Made by a program: the position numbers and the translations under genes. Shown in pieces: positions 14,103 through 20,944 of a stretch of DNA of 29,627 nucleotides. Position 1 is the stretch's first letter. Every line of letters starts with the position of its first letter. Below the pieces are notes generated by a model. It saw only the letters and a program-made list of their open reading frames with translations, had not been told where the DNA came from and did not search any database. The stretch is from JOPF133 sp052144935 (lineage in GTDB: Bacteria; Acidobacteriota; Terriglobia; Bryobacterales; Bryobacteraceae): positions 1 through 29,627 of the forward strand of contig JBKQPR010000047.1 of the NCBI GenBank assembly GCA_052144935.1, given 5' to 3'.

Positions 14103-14490
14103 CTTCGGTCCAATTCCAGGCCAACTGTGGGGCAATTCACGTGCCAATCGGTACACCCGCCGCTCCTACCACGGGAAGTCTGACTGGTGGCGCCTGTCTC
14201 ACATCCAAGCGGTTCGAACGCCATATCAACAGGATACCGCCAGGATGGCCCGCCTGGAAGGAGGCGCACATTCTGTAAAACAAGGGTGCATTCACACACG
14301 TTCTGATATACCTATAAGGGAATTAGTTTCGAGGCATTCTTTACCAGGCCGGCAAAAGTTTACCCGCGCCAGTGCAAAATTCGCATAGCGGAATACTGTA
14401 CGGTTTGTCACAGATCCCGCCCACGTGCGCTGGGTGGGAACAACCAAAAGACCCCCTGGGCGGGCCATCCCATCTTTGTATGATGGAAAG
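14103..14490. other. Intergenic region between divergent genes
   Basis: These 388 bases separate the small secreted protein (minus) from the phosphoesterase gene (plus). I see no gene. The segment 14270-14400 is less GC-rich than its neighbours and contains AT-rich patches such as GATATACCTATAAGG near 14304-14318, which could hold a promoter. The last 75 bases contain competing hairpin arms, listed separately. Confidence 0.5.
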
Positions 14491-14502
14491 GTGCCCGCCC
14501 AC
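14416..14502 (+). promoter_or_regulatory. Mutually exclusive hairpins at the phosphoesterase start
   Basis: The string CCCGCCCAC occurs twice, at 14416-14424 and 14494-14502. Between them TGGGCGGG (14457-14464) can pair with either copy. Pairing with the downstream copy is extended by GC (TGGGCGGGC with GCCCGCCCA) and by CCATC (14465-14469) with GATGG (14482-14486), burying the GTG at 14491. Pairing with the upstream copy would free it. This is a sequence-level observation, not evidence of function. Confidence 0.4.
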
Positions 14503-17178
14503 TGGCGCAGCCTTCCGACGCGCTCCACGCTGATCCTTTTCCTGCTGGCTGGCGCCATAAACCCGCAATCCCTTTCCGCCCCCGCCGGCATTCGGCCGGC
14601 TCTACGCCGTGGCGGCGCTTCGATTCTGCCCGGCGGCCGCGTGATCCTGCCCCTCGGCGACGAGTACGCCACCGGTCCCGGAACCTTCGGCCTGGTGGTC
14701 AGCCCGTCCGGAAAAACCGTCGTGACATCCAACACAGGTCCCGGCGTAAACTCTCTCACCGTTTTAGAACGGGAAAAAACCGGCCGCTTCCAGGCCCGGC
14801 AACTCATCCTGCATGCGCCCGAAGCTTCCCTGGAATTCGATGCCGGTGACTGGCGCGGCGTTTTCATGGGCCTGGCCCTCACCGGCGAACGCGCCGCCTA
14901 TATCTCCGAAGGCAACTCCGGGCGCATCACCCTGCTGGACTGGAACTCCGAACGCCGCCGCACGATCGATCTCAACCAGGCCGGCTTCGACGACAGTTTC
15001 TCCGGCGACCTGGCCCTGGATGCCGATCGCGGCATCCTGTACGCCATCGATCAGGCCAATTTCCGCGTGGCCGTCATCGACATCAAGACGCGCCAAACAG
15101 TCGCCAACATCCGCGTAGGCCGCCTGCCCTTCGCCTTGGCACTGTCGCCCGATCGTCAGAAGCTCTACGTCACGAATCTCGGCATGTTCCAGTACCAGGC
15201 GCTACCCAACGCCGATCGCAAGCAGGCCAAAACCACCGGCCTGCCCTTTCCGGCTTTCGGCTTTCCCAGCCCCGAAGCCGCCGCCGGTGCCCAGCGGCAG
15301 ACTGCCAGCGGGACCGTCATGGTGCCCGGCCTGGGCGATCCCAACGTTCCCGAGTCCAATTCGCTGGCCGTGGTGGACGTTTCGACACCCTCCGCCGCCA
15401 AGCTGGTCACCTTCGTCCGCACGGGCCTGCCATTCGGCGCGAAGAGCCTGGGCGGCAGCAGCCCCTCGGGAGTGGTGGCCACCGCCAGCCGCATCTTCGT
15501 CTCCAACGCCGCCAACGATTCGATCACCGCCATCGACGCCCAGACGAACCGGGTGGCGGCCGAGATCCCCATCCGCATCCCCGGCCTGGAGGATCTGCGC
15601 GGCGTGCTGCCCATGGGCATGGCCTTCCACGAAGCTTCGGGATGGCTGCTGGTGGCCGAGGCCGGCATCAACGCCGTGGCCGTGGTCGACACGCGTCAGA
15701 ACCGCTTGCTGGGACATATTCCGGCGGCCTGGTTCCCCACGCGCGTGGCGATCCAGGGCGATACCGTCTACGTGGCCAACGCCAGGGGCCACGGCACCGG
15801 CCCCAATTTTCAAAACGGTTTCGCGGTGACGCCCGCCCAATTGCGCCAGGGGTCGCTCTCGGTTTTCGCGCTGCCGCACGCCGAGGATCTGCCCGCCCTT
15901 ACCGCGCAGGTGCTGGAAGCCAACGGCTTCCTCCCCCGCCCCACGCCCGATCGGCCGCTGCCCGCCGGCATCCGCCACGTGGTCCTGATCGTCAAGGAGA
16001 ACCGCACTTTCGATGAGGTGTTCGGGGATGTCCCGGCCGCCGCAAACGGCGCCGTCATGAGCGCGCCCTCGGTGGCCCGGCTGGGAATGCATGGCTATCT
16101 GGATGGACAGGGCCACCGCCTCAGCCTGCGCGAAGTGGAGGTCACCCCCAACCATCACGCGCTAGCCGCCCAATGGACCTTCAGCGACAACTTCTACGCC
16201 GATTCCGACGTCAGCGTGGATGGCCACCACTGGCTGGTCGGATCGCCACCCAACGCCTGGACCGAAAGCTCGCTGCTCTCCGCCTACACGGATAAGAAGG
16301 ATTTTCGCATCGGCGAGGCTCCCGGCCGCCTGCTGTTCGCCGAAAGCGATTCCTCCGTGCATCCCGAGGATCAGTTGGAGGGCGGAACCATCTGGCATCA
16401 CATGGCCCGCCATGGCGTATCTTTCTATAACTTCGGCGAAGGTTTTGAATTGGCGGGCGTGGACGAAGGGCGCGACCTGGAACCCACAGGGGCGCGCTTC
16501 CTGACCAATGTGCCCATGCCCGAGCCGCTCTTCCGCAACACGTCGCGGGAGTACCCGGGATTCAACATGAATATCCCCGACCAGTACCGCGCGGCGCAGT
16601 TCATCAAGGAGATCGACGAGAGGTACGTTAAGACCAACGTGGACCTGCCGCAATTCCTGTTCATGCACCTGCCCAACGACCACATGACGAAGGCGCGGCC
16701 CGACGATGGCTACCCCTACGAAGAGTCCTTCGTGGCCGACAACGATTACGCGCTGGGCCGGATTATCGAATACCTGTCGCAATCGCAGTGGTGGAAGCAG
16801 ATGGCGGTGTTCGTGACCGAGGACGACGCGCAAGGCGGCCTCGACCACCTGGACGCGCACCGCACCGTGCTGCTGTGCCTGGGTCCCTGGTCGCGGCGCA
16901 ATTACGTGTCGCACGCCAACACCAGCTTTCCCGGCCTGCTGAAGACCGTTTTCCGCCTGCTGCACCTTCCGCCGTTGAACCTGTTCGACGCCGCCGCCAC
17001 CGACCTGGCGGATTGCTTCACGAGCGAGCCGGACCCGGAGCCGCGCGCGGCCGTGTACCATGTGCGCGAGGTGGACAGGCGCCTGTTCGACCCCGCCACC
17101 GCGCGCCAGGCCCCGGAAGGGACGCCGTCGCCGAGGATGGACGACCCGCGGGATATGCCGCAGAGGCGGAAGAAGTAG
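14491..17178 (+). CDS. Secreted YncE-like beta-propeller / phosphoesterase protein
   Basis: A large secreted protein of about 895 residues. A signal peptide (RSTLILFLLAGAINPQSLSA) is followed by a YVTN/YncE-type beta-propeller from about residue 55 to 460, with repeats such as GTFGLVVSPSGKTVVTSNTG, LALSPDRQKLYVTNLG and VVDTRQNRLLGHIPAAWFP. The C-terminal part is a phosphoesterase of the phospholipase C/acid phosphatase type: RHVVLIVKENRTFDEVFGDV, then SDNFYADSDVSVDGHHWL, then FVTEDDAQGGLDHLDAHRTV, carrying likely metal ligands. It probably hydrolyses a phosphate ester outside the cell; the substrate is unknown. The frame is open from GTG 14425; I prefer GTG 14491 because it gives a proper signal peptide, but the ribosome site is weak. 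Confidence 0.85.
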   Translation: MPAHWRSLPTRSTLILFLLAGAINPQSLSAPAGIRPALRRGGASILPGGRVILPLGDEYATGPGTFGLVVSPSGKTVVTSNTGPGVNSLTVLEREKTGRFQARQLILHAPEASLEFDAGDWRGVFMGLALTGERAAYISEGNSGRITLLDWNSERRRTIDLNQAGFDDSFSGDLALDADRGILYAIDQANFRVAVIDIKTRQTVANIRVGRLPFALALSPDRQKLYVTNLGMFQYQALPNADRKQAKTTGLPFPAFGFPSPEAAAGAQRQTASGTVMVPGLGDPNVPESNSLAVVDVSTPSAAKLVTFVRTGLPFGAKSLGGSSPSGVVATASRIFVSNAANDSITAIDAQTNRVAAEIPIRIPGLEDLRGVLPMGMAFHEASGWLLVAEAGINAVAVVDTRQNRLLGHIPAAWFPTRVAIQGDTVYVANARGHGTGPNFQNGFAVTPAQLRQGSLSVFALPHAEDLPALTAQVLEANGFLPRPTPDRPLPAGIRHVVLIVKENRTFDEVFGDVPAAANGAVMSAPSVARLGMHGYLDGQGHRLSLREVEVTPNHHALAAQWTFSDNFYADSDVSVDGHHWLVGSPPNAWTESSLLSAYTDKKDFRIGEAPGRLLFAESDSSVHPEDQLEGGTIWHHMARHGVSFYNFGEGFELAGVDEGRDLEPTGARFLTNVPMPEPLFRNTSREYPGFNMNIPDQYRAAQFIKEIDERYVKTNVDLPQFLFMHLPNDHMTKARPDDGYPYEESFVADNDYALGRIIEYLSQSQWWKQMAVFVTEDDAQGGLDHLDAHRTVLLCLGPWSRRNYVSHANTSFPGLLKTVFRLLHLPPLNLFDAAATDLADCFTSEPDPEPRAAVYHVREVDRRLFDPATARQAPEGTPSPRMDDPRDMPQRRKK

Positions 17179-17207
17179 GCGGATAATGGAGATGGAGGAT
17201 GCCGACT

Positions 17208-17678
17208 ATGGCCGCGCTGAGTCTGCCGCAGGATGTCGCCGCACACCTGGAGGCTGCGATCCAGCTCTCTAATCGGAGAGTGCATCTCCGTCTTCTGGAC
17301 GAAGCCGACCGGCTCGTTGCGCTCAATCTCCCCAATGCCGCAATCGTGATTGCCGGCGCGGTGCTGGAATCCTTCCTTGAAGGAATTTCGCGCGAACGTG
17401 TCTCTGAGAGTCAGGAGCAAGTAGCACTATGGCGCAGCTTGCGGAATGGCGTTACGCATCCCGATTCCCCTCCGGCGGATTTGGACCAGGCAACCGCAAT
17501 CATTCGAGGAGTCCGTGGCCTCCTTAACCGCGATTTGCGTGTAGTGGAAGACGTCCTACCCGGACCGTCGATCGCCGAAAAAATCCACCAGTTGCGAGGC
17601 AAATATAAGTTCGTGGCGACGAGCAGCACCGCCTTCAACGAGCGAAAGGCGGAGGAGTTGCGGTTGGAACGTCAATGA
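17208..17678 (+). CDS. HEPN-like small protein
   Basis: A 156-residue, mostly helical protein. ATG 17208 is preferred over ATG 17199 because GGAGG (17194-17198) lies nine bases before it. The first half (LNLPNAAIVIAGAVLESFLEGI) looks like helices of a HEPN-type domain, and WRSLRNGVTHPD carries an R-x4-H pair (R79, H84), the signature of HEPN ribonucleases. The C-terminal half is helical and charged, and ends FNERKAEELRLERQ. The stop overlaps the start of a PIN-type gene (ATGA), so the two were once an operon, plausibly as antitoxin/toxin or as two nuclease-like partners. I am not sure which partner role this protein has. Confidence 0.6.
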   Translation: MAALSLPQDVAAHLEAAIQLSNRRVHLRLLDEADRLVALNLPNAAIVIAGAVLESFLEGISRERVSESQEQVALWRSLRNGVTHPDSPPADLDQATAIIRGVRGLLNRDLRVVEDVLPGPSIAEKIHQLRGKYKFVATSSTAFNERKAEELRLERQ

Positions 17679-18078
17679 GCACGGTCTTTGACGCCTCCGC
17701 GCTCATCGCCTATGAGCGCGATGAACCTGGGGCTGAAGCGGTTGAGACCTGCTTGCTGCGAGTCCGGAATCAAATTACGTCCACGCTCTCAACCTCTGCG
17801 AAGTTTACTACGACTTCTGGAGGGCTTCGAATCGGGAGGCCGCCGAGTCGGCTGTCAGCGACCTGGTTGCCATCGGCATTCAGGAGCGGAACGACTTGGA
17901 CTCAGAATTCTGGCGCGCGGTAGGGCGGCTCAAGGCGTTATATCGTCGCGTCTCACTCGCGGACTGCTGCGCATTGGCGTTGGCGGAACGGCTTGGGGCT
18001 GCGCTCGCCACCAGCGACAGACACGAACTGGAACCAATGGTTGGGAAGGGACCCTGGCAGATCATCTTCATTCGCTAG
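17675..18078 (+). pseudogene. Frameshifted PIN-domain protein
   Basis: The frame from ATG 17675 gives a PIN start, MSTVFDASALIAYERDEPGAEAVE, and then diverges. The continuation is found in another frame: NYVHALNLCEVYYDFWRASNREAAESA, then RAVGRLKALYRRVSLADCCALALAERLGAALATSDRHELEP and IIFIR with TAG at 18076-18078. Joining them needs one inserted base near 17741-17748. The repaired protein has about 134 residues and carries the acidic set (D in FDASALI, E in LCEVYY, D in SLADCC, D in SDRHE). So the gene looks dead by a single deletion, or carries a sequencing error. It overlaps the HEPN-like gene by four bases, and its end overlaps the AbrB-type gene on the other strand. Confidence 0.8.
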
Positions 18079-18346
18079 CGGCGGTGCCCCGCGCCTCTTC
18101 GCGACGCCCGGCGATCAGTTCGTCCGACCACACCTCGGTTGGCGGAGCTATGCCGCAGAAGTATTCCTGCGCCTCGCGCAGCGCAGCCATCCGGGGTTCG
18201 AGCACGATCCGCCCCCCGCGGCCTTCCGTGATACTCACCGTCGCGCCCGGCTGCACGCCGAGTTTTTCGCGGAGCGGAGCCGGTATCAACACCCGTCCCG
18301 CGCTATCCACCTTGCCCCTGTACCGGGATCCGGCTTTGCGCGTCAT
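18068..18346 (-). CDS. AbrB/MazE-type antitoxin
   Basis: A 92-residue protein with the swapped-hairpin AbrB domain at the N-terminus: GSRYRGKVDSAGRVLIPAPLREKLGVQPGATVSITEGRGGRIVLEP. Such proteins bind DNA and act as the antitoxin to PIN toxins. The C-terminal tail (REAQEYFCGIAPPTEVWSDELIAGRREEARG) has the shape of a toxin-binding tail. ATG 18346 is used because it fits the family; ATG 18355 or 18394 are possible, and an AGGA lies just before 18355. In usual AbrB-PIN pairs the toxin follows on the same strand; here the gene faces the PIN pseudogene tail to tail, and a second PIN fragment lies behind its start. Confidence 0.8.
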   Translation of the reverse strand: MTRKAGSRYRGKVDSAGRVLIPAPLREKLGVQPGATVSITEGRGGRIVLEPRMAALREAQEYFCGIAPPTEVWSDELIAGRREEARGTAASE

Positions 18347-18406
18347 ATTTCCCATTTCCTGGTCTTCTGACAGATTACCGCAATCTGCCATCAACGTGGC
18401 CGCGCT

Positions 18407-18542
18407 CGTCGCGTCTCGCCCGCGGACTGCTGTGCCCTGGCGTTAGCGGAACGGCCCGGGGCTGCGCTCGGCCTCCGCCGACCGGCACGAACTCAAAACG
18501 CTGTTTGCGCAGGGACTCTGGCAGATCGCATTTATTCGCTAG
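18407..18542 (+). pseudogene. 3' fragment of a second PIN-domain gene
   Basis: These 136 bases are clearly similar to 17944-18078, the last third of the frameshifted PIN gene. Shared words include CGTCGCGTCTC, CGCGGACTGCTG, GCGGAACGGC and the ending TTTATTCGCTAG or TTCATTCGCTAG. It would encode the SLADCC...ERL...DRHEL...GLWQIAFIR portion, with at least one frame change. There is no matching N-terminal part upstream, where the antitoxin gene lies in the opposite direction. It is a relic of a second toxin copy. Confidence 0.7.
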
Positions 18543-18620
18543 CCGGTTTCTCATGGACGACCTGCCGGACTTGCGGGGGGGAAGCGGTAAGCGTAACCCG
18601 GCAGCCAGTGAAACCAACCG

Positions 18621-18650
18621 TTGACAACCGGGGTGAGCCATATATATAAC
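18621..18650 (+). promoter_or_regulatory. Strong sigma70-type promoter of the patatin-like gene
   Basis: A perfect TTGACA (18621-18626) is followed 16 bases later by TATATA (18643-18648), or 18 bases later by TATAAC (18645-18650). The start codon is at 18658, only 7-9 bases after the -10 box. Transcription would start at or next to the ATG, giving a leaderless or near-leaderless message. Confidence 0.65.
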
Positions 18651-18657
18651 AGAGCGC

Positions 18658-20886
18658 ATGACGAGGCGCATCATAGCCCGGCTCGGCTACCTGTACTTAT
18701 TGCGGGTGCCGATCGTCACCGCGCTGCTGTTGGTCTTGTTCCCGCTCCTGGCGGTGAAAAGCGGCTCGCTGACCGCGCTTTTGGAGAACCTGTTTCAACT
18801 GGGTTGGCGGGGAACGTTTTGGACCGCCCTGACCGCCGTGCTGGCGGCCTGGAGCGTGATGCTCACGGGGACTTTGGTGCTGGTAAACGGGAGCAGCCGG
18901 TTGGGCGTGCCCGCCGTGTTCAAGGTGAAGGCGCTACAACCCTGGATGAGCATTGTGGCGGTGGTGCTGGCGGCGCCGGCCATGGTGGCGCAGTTTCTGA
19001 GGACGGCCGACTTTGGATATGGCGCCAAAGATATCGCGCCGCGCATTGGGGCGGTCTTGTCCGGCGTGGCCGCTGCCTATTCGATAGCGTATGTTGCCAT
19101 GCTGGTGGCAGTGTGGCTGGCTCCCGCGGGGACCCAGGCGGCTTCGTTACAGGCGTTTCCAGCGCCGGGTTTTCTGGGGAAGTTGCTGCGAACGGCCGAC
19201 CGGAAAGCGCCGTGGGTTGCGGGTCTCATCGGCAGGCTTGGAAAGAAGCTGCGGACCTTTCCCAGGGCCTTGTGGGCAGGATATCTTAACCCGGAGACGG
19301 GCGAACCATGGTCGGGACACTGGCTGGCTTTTGGTTTTGGCGTGGTAACTTTCGCATTTTATGAAACCTTGAATTTAGTCGCGTGGCGGCAGCTAAGATG
19401 GCCGGGCTTTCCGGCAGTGATGTTCGTGTTATGGGCGTTTCTCTGCGCCAATTGGCTGCTCGGCTTCATGGCCTTTTTTCTGGACCGCTTCCGAATTCCG
19501 CTCCTCGTGCCACTCGTGCTGGCGGGTTGGCTGGCCTCGCGCACCTCGCAGTCGGACCATTACTTCCAATTCCAGGAAGCGGAACCGCATCCCCTCATTT
19601 GGCCGGCCGACGTTTTGAACGCACGAGCCGATGGGAAGCCCATCATCGTGGTAGCCACGGCGGGAGGCGGCATCCAGGCGGCGGTCTGGACGGCGCAGGT
19701 GCTATCGGGATTGCAAAGGGACTCGCTCGGCCTGAACCCGGGTTCGGCGCAATGGCCGGCAGACTTTGCCAGCTCGCTGGCCATGGTGAGTTCGGTCTCG
19801 GGCGGCGCGACGGGAGCGATGTTTTTTCTGAATCGGTACCGCGACGGCGCAAATCCCGGTTTTAGGGCGGCGCCCGAAGACCTGGACGGCATTGTCGATC
19901 AAACCGCGCAATCCAGCCTTGACGACATTGCCTGGGCGCTGGTGGATCACGATATACCGCGTCTCTATTTTCCATACTCTCTATCGCCGGAGGACCGATT
20001 TATCGACCGCGGAAAAATGCTGGAGTGGAACTGGCAGACCGCCGGCCATATCTACAGCCACCTGGCGGACTGGCGGAAAGGAGTTGTGAAGTGCGCGGCG
20101 TGCCGGAGCGCCGCGGCCTGGAGACCGGCGACGATCTTCAATGCGATGATCGCGGAGAGCGGGCGGCCGGTGCTGCTGGGCACCACGGATCTGAAAGTGA
20201 AGGACGGACAACCCGGGCCGTGGAGTTTTTACGACTGGTTTCCCAAGGGCGATATCCCGATAGTCACCGCCGTGCGGCTGGCGGCGACCTTTCCTTACGT
20301 CTCTCCGGCGGCGCGTCCCTATACCGCAAAGCCCGAGCTTCACGTGGTGGACGGTGGATACTATGATAACTACGGAGTAGAGACTTTGGTCGACTGGCTA
20401 TCGGAGGGACTGGAAGCGTGGGGGCGCAAGGTGGACGAAATGCCGCGCATTCTGGTGATTCAGATTCGATCCTTTCCCGACGATGCGGAGCCCCAGCCAT
20501 CCCCGAAGAGCGCGTCATTTCAGCTTTACGCGCCCTTGGAGGGGCTGCTCAACGTGCGCAATAGCGCCCAGGTGATTCGCGATGCGAACAGTCTGGAGCA
20601 CTTACAGGACCGCTGGATGCGGAGCGATCGCACACCGGTGGTGCAGGTGGCGACGCTCCAATTCGGGGGAACCAATGCGCCGCTTTCGTGGGCGATCAAT
20701 AGCCGGCAGCGAAAGGAAGTGGCTACGCAATGGTGCCAGATTCTGGGTGGGCAGCCGGATGCGCAATCCTGGTGTGCGCCCGGCCAAACCGATCCCGAAA
20801 AGGACTTGCAACTGGTGCGCTGCGTGATGCAGGGATCGACGACTGCGGCGTGCACGAACCTGATGAAGAACAAGCGGCCGTGGTAG
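18658..20886 (+). CDS. Membrane-anchored patatin-like phospholipase
   Basis: A 742-residue protein. The N-terminal 300 residues contain several membrane segments (IVTALLLVLFPLLAV, FWTALTAVLAAWSVMLTGTL, MSIVAVVLAAPAMVAQ, and others up to about residue 295). The remainder is a patatin-like lipid acyl hydrolase: VVATAGGGIQAAVWTAQVL is the oxyanion-hole glycine loop, SLAMVSSVSGGATGAMFF holds the nucleophile serine (the first Gly of GxSxG is Ser), and HVVDGGYYDNYGVETL supplies the catalytic aspartate motif. It probably cleaves acyl chains of membrane lipids from the inner membrane. A cysteine pair (KCAACRS) lies between the motifs. ATG 18658 follows a strong promoter. No operon partner; it converges on malQ. 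Confidence 0.8.
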   Translation: MTRRIIARLGYLYLLRVPIVTALLLVLFPLLAVKSGSLTALLENLFQLGWRGTFWTALTAVLAAWSVMLTGTLVLVNGSSRLGVPAVFKVKALQPWMSIVAVVLAAPAMVAQFLRTADFGYGAKDIAPRIGAVLSGVAAAYSIAYVAMLVAVWLAPAGTQAASLQAFPAPGFLGKLLRTADRKAPWVAGLIGRLGKKLRTFPRALWAGYLNPETGEPWSGHWLAFGFGVVTFAFYETLNLVAWRQLRWPGFPAVMFVLWAFLCANWLLGFMAFFLDRFRIPLLVPLVLAGWLASRTSQSDHYFQFQEAEPHPLIWPADVLNARADGKPIIVVATAGGGIQAAVWTAQVLSGLQRDSLGLNPGSAQWPADFASSLAMVSSVSGGATGAMFFLNRYRDGANPGFRAAPEDLDGIVDQTAQSSLDDIAWALVDHDIPRLYFPYSLSPEDRFIDRGKMLEWNWQTAGHIYSHLADWRKGVVKCAACRSAAAWRPATIFNAMIAESGRPVLLGTTDLKVKDGQPGPWSFYDWFPKGDIPIVTAVRLAATFPYVSPAARPYTAKPELHVVDGGYYDNYGVETLVDWLSEGLEAWGRKVDEMPRILVIQIRSFPDDAEPQPSPKSASFQLYAPLEGLLNVRNSAQVIRDANSLEHLQDRWMRSDRTPVVQVATLQFGGTNAPLSWAINSRQRKEVATQWCQILGGQPDAQSWCAPGQTDPEKDLQLVRCVMQGSTTAACTNLMKNKRPW

Positions 20887-20897
20887 GTTGGGCACGG

Positions 20898-20911
20898 GGC
20901 GCTTCCGCGCC
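20898..20911. terminator. Weak hairpin between convergent genes
   Basis: GGCGC and GCGCC pair around a TTCC loop in the 58-base gap between the patatin-like gene and malQ. There is no T tract on either strand, so its role in ending transcription is uncertain. Confidence 0.25.
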
Positions 20912-20944
20912 TCTTCGATCGCGGCGCCTGCGCTCACGTCCGCC

